Under the pieces are notes generated by a model, which was not told the DNA's origin, made no database searches, and saw only the letters and a list, made by a program, of their open reading frames with translations. A program made the position numbers and the translations under genes. A DNA stretch of 64,000 bases from CAXMST01 sp032122625 (GTDB lineage Bacteria; Actinomycetota; Thermoleophilia; Solirubrobacterales; 70-9), in contig JAQBGG010000004.1 in assembly GCA_032122625.1 (NCBI GenBank), positions 56,301-120,300 of the forward strand, written 5' to 3'. Shown piece by piece: positions 41,411 through 49,179 of this stretch. The stretch's first letter is position 1. The number at the start of each line of letters is the position of its first letter.

Positions 41411-42255
41411 GATTCGAGAAGTGGCAGGCGCTCGGCAACGACTACATCGTGATCGAGCGCGACGAGCTCGACTTCGAGCTAACCCCGGGTCGCGTGAGAG
41501 CGATCTGCGCCGCCCATTTCGGCTGCCACTCAGACGGCATCCTGCTGCTCTCGCGCACTGACAACCCCGCCCACGTCGCCGATCTACAGATCTTCAACCC
41601 GGACGGCTCAGAGGCCGAGCTGTCGGGCAACGGTGCTCGCGAGGCCGTGCTCTACCTGCGCCGACGCGGTTGGACCGACGAGGACAGCTTCACGATCCTC
41701 ACCGCAGCGGGGGAGATCACCCCGACATTGACCGGCCCCGGCTCAGCCCAGGTCGCGATGGGCCGTGCGGCGACGGCCTCGAGGGACTTCCCGGACGGGC
41801 CGGCAGATGGGCGCGGAACCATCGAGGTGGCCGGCGCCGGCCGCGAGTTCCAGCATGTCTCGATCGGCAACCCCCAATGCGCGATTGAGGTCACCGAAGG
41901 GCTCGAGCAGCTCGACCTCAGGGCGATCGGTCCCCCGATCGAGAGCTCGCCGCTGTTTCCCAACCGCAGCAACGTCAGCTTCTGGCGGGTGGAGGACGAG
42001 GCTGGGCGCGTCGTCCGGGCGCGAATCTTCGAGCGCGGCGTGGGGGAGACGCTCTCCTCGGGAACTGGTGCGGCCGGCGCCGCCGTCGCCGCCCACCTGC
42101 GTGGCATCGCTAGCCCGATCACCGTCCACCTCGACGGCGGTGAGCTCGAGGTGGAGATCAGCGGCGACCTAGAGATCCACCAGTCCGGGGTCGCCAATCC
42201 GGTCTTCGCGGGCGAGTTCTCACCGGAGTTCATCGCCGAGCTCGAAGGCATCTGA
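41407..42255 (+). CDS. dapF: Diaminopimelate epimerase homologue with both catalytic Cys replaced by Ser
   Basis: DapF turns LL- into meso-diaminopimelate using two cysteines as acid and base. The 282-residue protein has the full family fold: MRFEKWQALGNDYIV, FNPDGSEAELSGNGARE, SIGNPQCAIEV and GVGETLSSGTGAAGAAV. Both catalytic positions differ: residue 73 (normally Cys before GNG) is Ser (TCG at 41623-41625), and residue 218 (normally Cys before GTG) is Ser (TCG at 42058-42060). The Asn, Glu and Arg substrate contacts look kept. Position in the miaB-miaA-dapF operon argues for the ortholog; chemistry is uncertain. Confidence 0.85.
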   Translation: MRFEKWQALGNDYIVIERDELDFELTPGRVRAICAAHFGCHSDGILLLSRTDNPAHVADLQIFNPDGSEAELSGNGAREAVLYLRRRGWTDEDSFTILTAAGEITPTLTGPGSAQVAMGRAATASRDFPDGPADGRGTIEVAGAGREFQHVSIGNPQCAIEVTEGLEQLDLRAIGPPIESSPLFPNRSNVSFWRVEDEAGRVVRARIFERGVGETLSSGTGAAGAAVAAHLRGIASPITVHLDGGELEVEISGDLEIHQSGVANPVFAGEFSPEFIAELEGI

Positions 42256-42556
42256 CGAACCCGCAAGGGCTCAGCCCTCAGCGACACTCGCGGCCGGCGC
42301 AGCCCCGCAGGCTTTCGAGCAGGCGGGCGTATCGCTCGGGCGGGGTCGCGCCGAGTACGGTGGCAACCGGCGCTGGGGAGGGTGGGGATGTCACCTGATG
42401 GCTCGGTGGGGCGGAGGGAGTCGCAAGCTCATCAGCGGCTCGCGCAGTTGTCACCTTGTTGCGGGGTTCGGCGCCGCAGACAACGGTCCGAGCTGCACCG
42501 CGCTGGAACGGGCGCGGAACGAAAGTCGGGGCGGCGGGGCGGGGCCTCCCGGCCGG
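42256..42556. other. 301-bp gap between dapF and the SDR gene, no clear gene
   Basis: The two neighbours converge here. A 58-codon open frame on the minus strand (GTG 42454 to TGA 42278) ends in helix-like residues ATPPERYARLLESL, but it has no ribosome site and no recognisable family, so I do not call it a gene. A short hairpin (around 42267-42279) precedes a 12-base string at 42282-42293 that also occurs at 16509-16520. No terminator with a T-run is visible. Confidence 0.4.
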
Positions 42557-43495
42557 CTAAGCCAGGGCGGCGTAGTCGACGCCGGTGAGCTCTACGGAAA
42601 CTTCCCAGAGGCGGCGGGCGTCGTCGGTGTTGCGGGCGCGGGAGTTGCAGTCGACCTTGGTCGGGTGGCCGCGGGATTGGCCGATGCCGTCGGGCCCGAT
42701 GTAGTCGCCACCGACGACGTCGGGGGCTGTGGCGGCGTAGAGCGTCGGCAACGCTCCCGTCTCGTCGCTCTGGGCGAGAAAGACGTTGGCCACCTTGAGG
42801 GCCGGCTTGAGTATCAGGCCGAGCGTTCCTTCGCCGGGCCCTGCCGATTGCAGATTGGTGGCCGAGTAGCCCGGGTGGCAGGCCACCGCCAAGGCCGCCA
42901 CGTCGCGCTCGCGAAGGCGCCGGTCGAGCTCGAAGGTGAACAGCAGGTTGGCGAGCTTCGAGCGACCGTAGGCACCCCAGCGTGAATAGCTGTGCTCCCA
43001 ATTGAGATCGTCGAAGTCCATCTTCCCCTGCCGGTGGGCCAGGCTGGCGACGCTGACGACCCGCGCCGCATCCGCGGCGAGGAGCTTGTCCAGTAGCCGG
43101 CCGGTGAGCGCGAAGTGGCCGAGGTGGTTGGTCCCGAGCTGAAGCTCGAAGCCATCTTCGGTCTGCATGTACGGCGTCGCCATCACACCGGCGTTGTTGA
43201 CCAGCAGGTCGAGGGGCTCCGGGCGAGCGGTGATCTCGGCCGCGGCGCGCTCGATCGAGCTGAGATCGGCAAGATCGAGCTGCACGACCTCGACCTTGGC
43301 GTCGGGGTTGCGGTCCCGGACCTCGGCGACTGCGTGCGCCGCTCGGGAGGGGTCGCGGCAGCCCATGTACACGGTGGCACCGGCCTCGGCGAGTGCCTCG
43401 GTGGCGCGGAGCCCGATGCCGCTGTTGGCGCCGGTTACGAACGCATGGCGTCCGTCCAGCTTCGGCATCTTCTCGGGCGTCCAATGATCAGACAT
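42557..43495 (-). CDS. Short-chain dehydrogenase/reductase (retinol-dehydrogenase-like)
   Basis: A 312-residue NAD(P)H-dependent oxidoreductase. The cofactor motif is TGANSGIG (21-28), a structural motif is LLVNNAGVM, and the catalytic Tyr-x3-Lys is YGRSK, with the Ser in VVSVASLAHRQG. The long C-terminus and the HPGYSATNLQ segment resemble the retinol-dehydrogenase/WWOX-like branch. The substrate is unknown. ATG 43495 is chosen because a TAGCCT box lies eight bases upstream; the frame is open to 43600. Confidence 0.9.
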   Translation of the reverse strand: MSDHWTPEKMPKLDGRHAFVTGANSGIGLRATEALAEAGATVYMGCRDPSRAAHAVAEVRDRNPDAKVEVVQLDLADLSSIERAAAEITARPEPLDLLVNNAGVMATPYMQTEDGFELQLGTNHLGHFALTGRLLDKLLAADAARVVSVASLAHRQGKMDFDDLNWEHSYSRWGAYGRSKLANLLFTFELDRRLRERDVAALAVACHPGYSATNLQSAGPGEGTLGLILKPALKVANVFLAQSDETGALPTLYAATAPDVVGGDYIGPDGIGQSRGHPTKVDCNSRARNTDDARRLWEVSVELTGVDYAALA

Positions 43496-43503
43496 CGCCG
43501 CTG

Positions 43504-43509
43504 AGGCTA
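43504..43509 (-). promoter_or_regulatory. Candidate leaderless -10 box (TAGCCT) for the SDR gene
   Basis: On the minus strand TAGCCT ends eight bases before ATG 43495. It mirrors a TAGCCT on the plus strand at 43533-43538 that can serve dapL. Confidence 0.45.
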
Positions 43510-43532
43510 CCGGTCCAACCACCGGGCCGCTG

Positions 43533-43538
43533 TAGCCT
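43533..43538 (+). promoter_or_regulatory. Candidate -10 box (TAGCCT) for dapL
   Basis: With a start near 43545 this would give dapL a leader of about 49 bases containing a good Shine-Dalgarno (AAAAGGAAG). It forms a 7-bp inverted repeat with the divergent SDR box. Confidence 0.4.
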
Positions 43539-43593
43539 GACTGCCGCCGACCCGGCCGATCGGCCGCCGATCTAACGAGCAGAAAAGGAAGCG

Positions 43594-44766
43594 ATGTCAC
43601 GCACCGACCCGTCCAAGCGCCTGGAGGCGATCCCGCCCTACATGTTCGCCGAGCTCGAGAGGCGGGTTGCGGAGAAGAAGAAGGCGGGCATCGACGTGAT
43701 CAGCCTCGGCATCGGTGACCCCGATCACCCCACCTTCCCCTACATCGTCGAGGCGATGCAGGCCGCGGTCGCCGACCCCGGCAACCAGAGTTACCCCTCA
43801 AACCGCGGCCGCGAGGAGTTCCGGACCGCGCTCGCCGGCTTCTACGAGCGTCGTTTCGGGGTCGAGATCGATCCCGAGAGGGAGGTGATCCCCGCGATCG
43901 GTGCCAAGGAGTGCATCTACAACCTCTGCTTCGCCTTCCTCGACCCCGAGGACGTCGCGCTCTCCTCCGACCCTGGGTACCCGGTCTACACCGCCGGCCC
44001 GGTCCTCGCCGGAGCCGACGTTGAACTGCTGCCGCTGGTCCCTGATCTCGGCTTCACGCCGGACCTCGAGGCGATCGATCCGATGGCGCTGAGCAAGGCG
44101 CGGCTGATGTTCCTCAACTACCCGAACAATCCGACCGGGGCCGTTGTGCCCGAGGGTTTCTTCGAGCGGGTCGTCGAGCTGGCTTCCAAGCATCAGTTCC
44201 TCGTTGTCCACGACAACGCCTACTCGGAGACGACCTACGACGGCTACGTGGCCCCGAGCTTCCTGGCGACGCCCGGCGCCAAGGATGTCGGCGTCGAGGT
44301 TTTCAGCCTCTCGAAGGGCTTCAACATGACCGGCTGGCGCTGTGCGGCAATCCTCGGCAACGCTGATGCGATCCAGACCTATTGGCGCCTCAAGACCAAC
44401 GTTGACAGCGGTCTGTTCGAGGCGGTTCAGATCGCCGGCGCAGCGGCTCTCGGCGGCCCGGGCCGGGCTCGCGAGGAGATGAACGCGATCTACTCCAGAC
44501 GCCGGGACCTGGTCGTCGGAGCGCTTCGCGAGATCGGCGTCGAGGTCGAGGCCTCGAAGGGGACGATCTACGTCTGGGCGCCGGTTCCCGAGGGCCATAC
44601 CTCGACCACATTCGCCGAACTCGTGCTCGAGGAGGCGGCTGTGATCGTCTCACCGGGGTCGATGTACGGGCCCAGCGGCGAGGGCTTCTTCCGGATCTCG
44701 CTGACGACGCCGGACGAGCGCATCAGCGAGGCGGTCGAGCGGATGCGCGAGCACCTCGGGGGCTGA
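43594..44766 (+). CDS. dapL: LL-diaminopimelate aminotransferase (class I PLP aminotransferase)
   Basis: Converts tetrahydrodipicolinate to LL-diaminopimelate in one step with glutamate as donor, bypassing the acylated route. The 390-residue fold-type I protein has SLGIGDPDHPT near the start, GAKECIYNL, FLNYPNNPTGAV, HDNAYSE and the PLP-binding Lys241 in SLSKGFNMTGWR. These resemble DapL and its DapC-like relatives more than plain aspartate aminotransferases. The nearness of dapF, 1.3 kb upstream, and of dapA and dapB in the window supports DapL; other aminotransferase roles stay possible. RBS AAAAGGAAG precedes ATG 43594. Confidence 0.82.
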   Translation: MSRTDPSKRLEAIPPYMFAELERRVAEKKKAGIDVISLGIGDPDHPTFPYIVEAMQAAVADPGNQSYPSNRGREEFRTALAGFYERRFGVEIDPEREVIPAIGAKECIYNLCFAFLDPEDVALSSDPGYPVYTAGPVLAGADVELLPLVPDLGFTPDLEAIDPMALSKARLMFLNYPNNPTGAVVPEGFFERVVELASKHQFLVVHDNAYSETTYDGYVAPSFLATPGAKDVGVEVFSLSKGFNMTGWRCAAILGNADAIQTYWRLKTNVDSGLFEAVQIAGAAALGGPGRAREEMNAIYSRRRDLVVGALREIGVEVEASKGTIYVWAPVPEGHTSTTFAELVLEEAAVIVSPGSMYGPSGEGFFRISLTTPDERISEAVERMREHLGG

Positions 44767-44826
44767 GTACGGGCTGGGATCGCGAGGCCCGCTCGCCCGC
44801 TCACACTTCAGAATGCGCCCGACCGC

Positions 44827-45813
44827 TCAAGCCTCGATGTGTCCCTCGGCGAGCATCGTGTCGCGGAGGGTCGACTCGAGACCCCGGGGCGAGTAGCCCA
44901 GCTGCTCGATCGCCTTGTCGTGCTTCGCCCAGAAGGTAACCCCGTTGGCGGCCCGGATCACCTCATGCATGTTCGGCGGGAAGCCGATCATCGGGGCGAT
45001 CATCGGGGCGATCGGGGCGATCGCCTTGAGGACGCCCGCCGGCATCGCACGGACGCTACGGTGCTTGCCGGCGACCCGCGCGGCCATTTGCAGCGTCTCG
45101 CGATTGGTCGTGATCGCCCCACCGAGGATGTAGGCCTCGCCGATCTCGCCTGACTCGAGCCCGAGGATCACGCCATCGGCGACGTCCTCAACGTGGACCA
45201 GGGTCATCCCGAAATCCGGGAAGGGGATCAGGGGCAGCTTGCCGGAGACGTAGCGGCCGACGAGGTTGCCGAGCTCAGAGTGATCATCCGGTCCGTAGAC
45301 GCCGCCCGGCTGCATCAGCACGCAGGGCAGGTGCTCGTCCTCGATCAGCCGCGTGGCGATCTGGTGCGCCTCGTACTTGGTCTCCTCGTAGTAGGAGCCG
45401 AAGCCGGTGCCGGGGTGCTCGTACGTCTCATCGACGACCTTGCCGTGGGTGTTGCCGAAGACCACGACCGACGACACGTAGACGACGCGCGGCGTCCCCG
45501 CCTCGAGTACGGCCCGCAGCACGCGTTCTGTGCCGAGCACGTTGGCGTCATACATGGCCTCGTGGCGTGACTGGGGAACCCCGATCTCGTAAATCGCAGC
45601 CCCGTGGATAACCGCGTCGCAACCCTCGACGCCACGCTTGATCGCCGCCTCGTCGGCAAGCGTTCCGGTGATCAGCTCGCAGCCGAGGTTGCCGAGCGTT
45701 GCTGCCTTCTCCGGTGAGCGGACCAGGGCGAGGACCTCGTCGCCTCGCTCGCGCAGCTTTCGGGCGATGTGCCCGCCGATGAACCCGGTCGCGCCTGTGA
45801 TGAAGATCTTCAT
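44827..45813 (-). CDS. NAD-dependent epimerase/dehydratase family protein
   Basis: A 328-residue extended SDR. The nucleotide motif is TGATGFIGG (6-14), the catalytic pair is Y-E-E-T-K in SYYEETKYEAH, with VYVSSVVVFG before it. The sequence resembles the dihydroflavonol-4-reductase/nucleoside-sugar-epimerase group; no sugar pathway genes are next to it, so the substrate is open. Residues around 275-287 (IAPIAPMIAPMIG) are coded by short tandem DNA units. It converges with dapL and diverges from the GH114 gene. Confidence 0.88.
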   Translation of the reverse strand: MKIFITGATGFIGGHIARKLRERGDEVLALVRSPEKAATLGNLGCELITGTLADEAAIKRGVEGCDAVIHGAAIYEIGVPQSRHEAMYDANVLGTERVLRAVLEAGTPRVVYVSSVVVFGNTHGKVVDETYEHPGTGFGSYYEETKYEAHQIATRLIEDEHLPCVLMQPGGVYGPDDHSELGNLVGRYVSGKLPLIPFPDFGMTLVHVEDVADGVILGLESGEIGEAYILGGAITTNRETLQMAARVAGKHRSVRAMPAGVLKAIAPIAPMIAPMIGFPPNMHEVIRAANGVTFWAKHDKAIEQLGYSPRGLESTLRDTMLAEGHIEA

Positions 45814-45820
45814 GGCAGGC

Positions 45821-45826
45821 AGGCTA
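45821..45826 (-). promoter_or_regulatory. Candidate leaderless -10 box (TAGCCT) for the epimerase gene
   Basis: On the minus strand TAGCCT ends seven bases before ATG 45813. Confidence 0.45.
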
Positions 45827-45837
45827 GATCACCGCCT

Positions 45838-45856
45838 CTCAGCCGCGGCGGCTGAG
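45838..45856. promoter_or_regulatory. 19-bp palindrome between divergent genes
   Basis: Bases 45838-45845 mirror 45849-45856 (8 bp each, three-base centre). It lies just upstream of the epimerase -10 box and 37 bases from the GH114 box, a fitting place for a dimeric regulator acting on both. Confidence 0.4.
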
Positions 45857-45892
45857 ATCGCGCACCGTCTCAGTCTCGGCGGTCGAAGGGTC

Positions 45893-45898
45893 GATAAT
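45893..45898 (+). promoter_or_regulatory. Candidate leaderless -10 box (GATAAT) for the GH114-like gene
   Basis: GATAAT ends seven bases before ATG 45906. An earlier ATG at 45897 overlaps the box itself and so is unlikely to be transcribed. Confidence 0.45.
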
Positions 45899-45905
45899 GG
45901 GACCG

Positions 45906-46766
45906 ATGCGCAGAGCCATGATCACCCTCGCAGTCTGGGCCGGGCTGCTGGCGGCCGCCTCCGGTGCGGCGGCGGCACCGAGCGACGGCCGTCTGGCCGC
46001 CGTGGAGACCTGGGGATTTGCGATCGGCAACAAGACTCTGAAGGGCGAGCTCGTCGAGCGCTACGCCGGCTACGACCTGCTCGTCGTCGATGGCCAGGAG
46101 GCGAGGCGCCGCCAGGTCACCGATCTGCGGTCCTCGGGCAAGGTCGTGCTGGGCTACCTATCGGTCGGCACGATCGAGGCCTACCGGCCCTGGTACAGGC
46201 TCCTGAAGCCCTACCGCCTCGAGGCCTGGAAGGACTGGAAGGACGAGTTCTTCGCCGACGTCAGCCGGCGCTCCTACCGGCGCAAGATGCTCGATCGGAT
46301 CGCACCGAAGCTGCTCGCCAAGGGCTTCGACGGGCTGTTCCTCGACAACGTCGACATGATCGAGGGCCACCGGCGCGAGACCAAGGGGATGCACAAGCTC
46401 GTCAGGGGCCTTTCAGGCCTCGTACGGGCCGACGGCAGCTTGCTGTTCGGGCAGAACGGCTACGACGTCCTGGACCCGTTCCTTCCATACCTCGACGGCT
46501 GGAACCGTGAGGACGTGACCGGCACCTACGACTTCGACAGCGATCGCTACCGGGTCAACCGCAAGCGACGAATCGCGGCGACCCAGCGGGAGCTGCGGGC
46601 GGTGGGGGAGGCGGGGCTACTTGTCACCGCGACCGACTACACGCGCAAGCCGCGCGGCGAGATCGCCGAGCAGGCGATCGCCATTGCCTGTGCGGCCGGC
46701 GCCTTGCCTTACGTCAGCGACATCGAGCTGAGGCGGACGCCGGGGAACCCGCCCCGCTGCCCCTAG
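45906..46766 (+). CDS. Secreted endo-alpha-1,4-polygalactosaminidase-like protein (GH114 type)
   Basis: A 286-residue secreted TIM-barrel protein. It has a signal peptide (about 1-23, with hydrophobic ITLAVWAGLLAAASG and an AAA site) and the GH114-like pattern: ETWGFAIGNKTL, YDLLVVDGQEA, VLGYLSVGTIE, FDGLFLDNVDMIE and a late VTATDYTRKP. The Asp residues of LDNVD are the likely active site. Studied members cleave alpha-1,4-galactosamine polymers; the target here (own or foreign exopolysaccharide) is unknown. The start is set by the -10 box at 45893. It converges with the next gene, five bases apart. Confidence 0.82.
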   Translation: MRRAMITLAVWAGLLAAASGAAAAPSDGRLAAVETWGFAIGNKTLKGELVERYAGYDLLVVDGQEARRRQVTDLRSSGKVVLGYLSVGTIEAYRPWYRLLKPYRLEAWKDWKDEFFADVSRRSYRRKMLDRIAPKLLAKGFDGLFLDNVDMIEGHRRETKGMHKLVRGLSGLVRADGSLLFGQNGYDVLDPFLPYLDGWNREDVTGTYDFDSDRYRVNRKRRIAATQRELRAVGEAGLLVTATDYTRKPRGEIAEQAIAIACAAGALPYVSDIELRRTPGNPPRCP

Positions 46767-46771
46767 CTGGA

Positions 46772-47239
46772 TCAAGATTCCTCGCCGGTCTCGACGTAGC
46801 GTTTGAGCCCGTCGAGCATGCCGCGGATCCCCTTCCGGTACTGGCGGCGGACCACGGCCCGGTCGAGCAGCGCGCCGAGCGGTCCGAAGCGCAGCGCGTA
46901 GTCGGGGCTCACGGTGACCCCGGTGCCTTGGCTGGTGTCGGTGAGGGAGAACGAGATCACTGCCCGATCGAAGGGCAGGCTGCTCGCGGTTATCTCGATC
47001 TTGAAGCCCTCGCCCTCGCGCCAGTCGAAGGCGCGCTCCTCCAGGGTCCCGGCGCTCTTGCCGTTCGGACGCTGCAGGTCGCAGTGGCGGGTGGCTCCCT
47101 CGCCGCCGGGCCCCTCTGACGTGGAGTAGGAGCGCTTCACACCTGGATTCCAGCGCTGGATCGAGCCGATTTCGGCGAGCACGCCCCAGACGCGCTCGCG
47201 GGACGCATCGATCGTGGTCTGCTCGGCAAAGCTGCTCAT
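46772..47239 (-). CDS. SRPBCC / polyketide-cyclase-like lipid-binding protein
   Basis: A 155-residue START-type protein: SFAEQTTIDASRERVWGVL, then EIGSIQRWNPGV and RRQYRKGIRGMLDGLKRYVE at the C-terminus. The fold binds hydrophobic ligands in a deep cavity; no catalytic role can be assigned. ATG 47239 has a strong Shine-Dalgarno (AAAGGAAG) and is preferred over the longer frame to 47293. It is divergent from hflX. Confidence 0.85.
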   Translation of the reverse strand: MSSFAEQTTIDASRERVWGVLAEIGSIQRWNPGVKRSYSTSEGPGGEGATRHCDLQRPNGKSAGTLEERAFDWREGEGFKIEITASSLPFDRAVISFSLTDTSQGTGVTVSPDYALRFGPLGALLDRAVVRRQYRKGIRGMLDGLKRYVETGEES

Positions 47240-47332
47240 GCTTCCTTTCGGCCGGAGGATCGTCGCGACGGCTGAGATTATCTCCGACGCCACGCTCCCC
47301 GCGGCCTAACGGGCGTTGGCTGGCCCCTCTCC

Positions 47333-47338
47333 TAGACT
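47333..47338 (+). promoter_or_regulatory. Candidate leaderless -10 box (TAGACT) for hflX
   Basis: TAGACT ends eight bases before ATG 47347, same hexamer and spacing as before rbfA. Confidence 0.45.
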
Positions 47339-47346
47339 GGTGGTCG

Positions 47347-48714
47347 ATGGGATCTGAGTCCGACCGAGACTTGCAGCGGGCGCCGAATGGCACCGTTGCG
47401 GTGGGCGTTCGCAATCCCCGTGCCCGCCAGCGCGCGCTCGCGATCGGGGTGAACGAAGCCGATCCCGAGCAGGACCCGCTCGCCGAGCTGAGGGAGCTGC
47501 TGCGAACCGCCGGCGTGGCGACAGCGGGGGAGATGGTTCAGCGACGCCCCGACCCCGACCCGGACCGCTACCTCGGCCGCGGCAAGCTGACCGAGCTCAA
47601 AGCCGAGATCAAGCGCTGCGACGCCAACGTCGTCGCCTGCGATGACGAGCTGGCACCGCGCCAAGAGCGCAACCTCGAGGCGGAGTTGGGGGTGCCGGTG
47701 ATCGACCGCACCGCTGTGATCCTCGACATCTTCGCCGATCATGCGCACAGCGCCGAGGGCAAGCTCCAGGTCGAGCTCGCTCAGCTCGAATACAACCTGG
47801 CACGCATGCGGGGGCTGTGGACGCACCTCGAGCGGCTCGGCGCAGGCCGCATGGATGGGGGCATCGGTACGAGGGGCCCGGGCGAGTCGCAGATCGAGAC
47901 CGACCGTCGGCTCGCCCGCGATCGGATCAGCGCCCTGAGGCGCCGGCTCGAGGAGGTCGGTCGCAACCGCGAGACGATGCGGGCAGCCCGTACTCGCTCG
48001 GCGCTGCCGACGGTGGCGCTCGCCGGCTATACGAACTCCGGCAAGTCGACCTTGCTGAACGCGATCACCGGTGCCCAGGTCGGCGTCGGCGACCGTCTCT
48101 TCCAGACGCTGGATCCGACGACCCGTGCGTATGAGCACAACGGCCGCCGCTACCTGATGACGGACACCGTCGGCTTCATCCGCAAGCTTCCCCACCAACT
48201 CGTCGACGCGTTCAAGGCGACCCTCGAGGAGACGGTGCTCGCCGATCTCGTCGTTCACGTCGTCGACGCCTCCGACCCGCCGGAGGACCGTGCCGCCGCG
48301 ATCGCCGCCGCCAACAGCGTCCTCGAGGAGATCGGAGCCGACGAGGCACCGCGACTGCTGGTCTACAACAAGCTCGACCTGCTCGACGAGACCGAGCGCT
48401 CCCGACTGCTGGTCGGCGATCGCGAGCTTGTTGGAATCTCGGCCCAAAGTGGAGACGGGATCCCCGAGCTGCTCGACGCGATCGAGCGTTCCTTCGAGGC
48501 GACGCTGCGGCCGATGGAGTTGCTGATCCCTTACGACGACGGCGCCTCGCTGAGCGAGCTGCACTCGATCGCCGGGCCCCTGGAGCGCGAGGACGGGCCC
48601 GACGGCGTGCGGGTCAGCGCTCGGGTTCCGGCGGCGCTCGTCCACCGCTTCGAACCCTACGAACTGAACGGGGCCCTGGACAGCGACTCGGGCCCGCGGG
48701 CGGACCGGGACTAG
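47347..48714 (+). CDS. hflX: Ribosome-associated GTPase HflX
   Basis: Splits stalled ribosomes, especially under stress. The 455-residue protein has the N-terminal ATP-binding-like domain with YLGRGKLTELK and DELAPRQERNLE, a helical linker with the glycine-rich GTRGPGESQIETDRR, and the G domain: GYTNSGKST (G1), DTVGFIRKLPHQLV (G3), NKLD (G4) and SAQSGDGI (G5). A short C-terminal domain follows. In many actinobacteria hflX follows dapF; here 5 kb lie between. dut starts three bases later. Confidence 0.95.
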   Translation: MGSESDRDLQRAPNGTVAVGVRNPRARQRALAIGVNEADPEQDPLAELRELLRTAGVATAGEMVQRRPDPDPDRYLGRGKLTELKAEIKRCDANVVACDDELAPRQERNLEAELGVPVIDRTAVILDIFADHAHSAEGKLQVELAQLEYNLARMRGLWTHLERLGAGRMDGGIGTRGPGESQIETDRRLARDRISALRRRLEEVGRNRETMRAARTRSALPTVALAGYTNSGKSTLLNAITGAQVGVGDRLFQTLDPTTRAYEHNGRRYLMTDTVGFIRKLPHQLVDAFKATLEETVLADLVVHVVDASDPPEDRAAAIAAANSVLEEIGADEAPRLLVYNKLDLLDETERSRLLVGDRELVGISAQSGDGIPELLDAIERSFEATLRPMELLIPYDDGASLSELHSIAGPLEREDGPDGVRVSARVPAALVHRFEPYELNGALDSDSGPRADRD

Positions 48715-48717
48715 GCG

Positions 48718-49146
48718 GTGCAGCTCGAGGTCAGGATCCTGGAGCCCGGGGGCCGGCTGCCGACCCGCGCGCACATCGGCGACGCGGGCCTTGACCTCTA
48801 TGCGGCCGAGGCAATGCGGATTGGTCCGGGGCAGAGGGCGACGGTCGGGACCGGGATCGCGATCTCGGTCCCGCCGGGTCACGCCGGGCTGGTCCTACCG
48901 CGAAGCGGCAACGCCGCGCGACACGGGATCGCCCTGGTCAACGCACCCGGCTTGATCGACGCGGGCTACCGCGGCGAAGTCCGGATCCTGCTGCTCAACA
49001 CCGATCGCGAGTCGCCCTTCATCGTCGAGACCGGCCACCGCATAGCCCAGCTACTGATCACGCCGTTCGCCGAGGCCGAGCCGGTCGAGGTGGCGGAACT
49101 GGAAGGGACCGAGAGGGGGGAGGGAGGCTTCGGCTCCAGCGGCTGA
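48718..49146 (+). CDS. dut: dUTP diphosphatase
   Basis: Hydrolyses dUTP to dUMP, keeping uracil out of DNA. All five motifs of the trimeric family are present in 142 residues: DAGLDLYA, PRSGNAARHGI, NAPGLIDAGYRGEV, RIAQLLI and a C-terminal RGEGGFGSSG. The fourth residue of motif 2 region is a normal variant. The start is GTG 48718, three bases after hflX, so the two are probably co-transcribed. Confidence 0.95.
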   Translation: MQLEVRILEPGGRLPTRAHIGDAGLDLYAAEAMRIGPGQRATVGTGIAISVPPGHAGLVLPRSGNAARHGIALVNAPGLIDAGYRGEVRILLLNTDRESPFIVETGHRIAQLLITPFAEAEPVEVAELEGTERGEGGFGSSG

Positions 49147-49179
49147 GGCCCCGGCCTACCGTCTGCGACGGCTCGCCGA

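Noticed and set aside
42278..42454. 58-codon minus-strand frame after dapF
   Set aside because: No ribosome site, no -10 box at leaderless spacing and no recognisable family; only the last 25 residues look protein-like.
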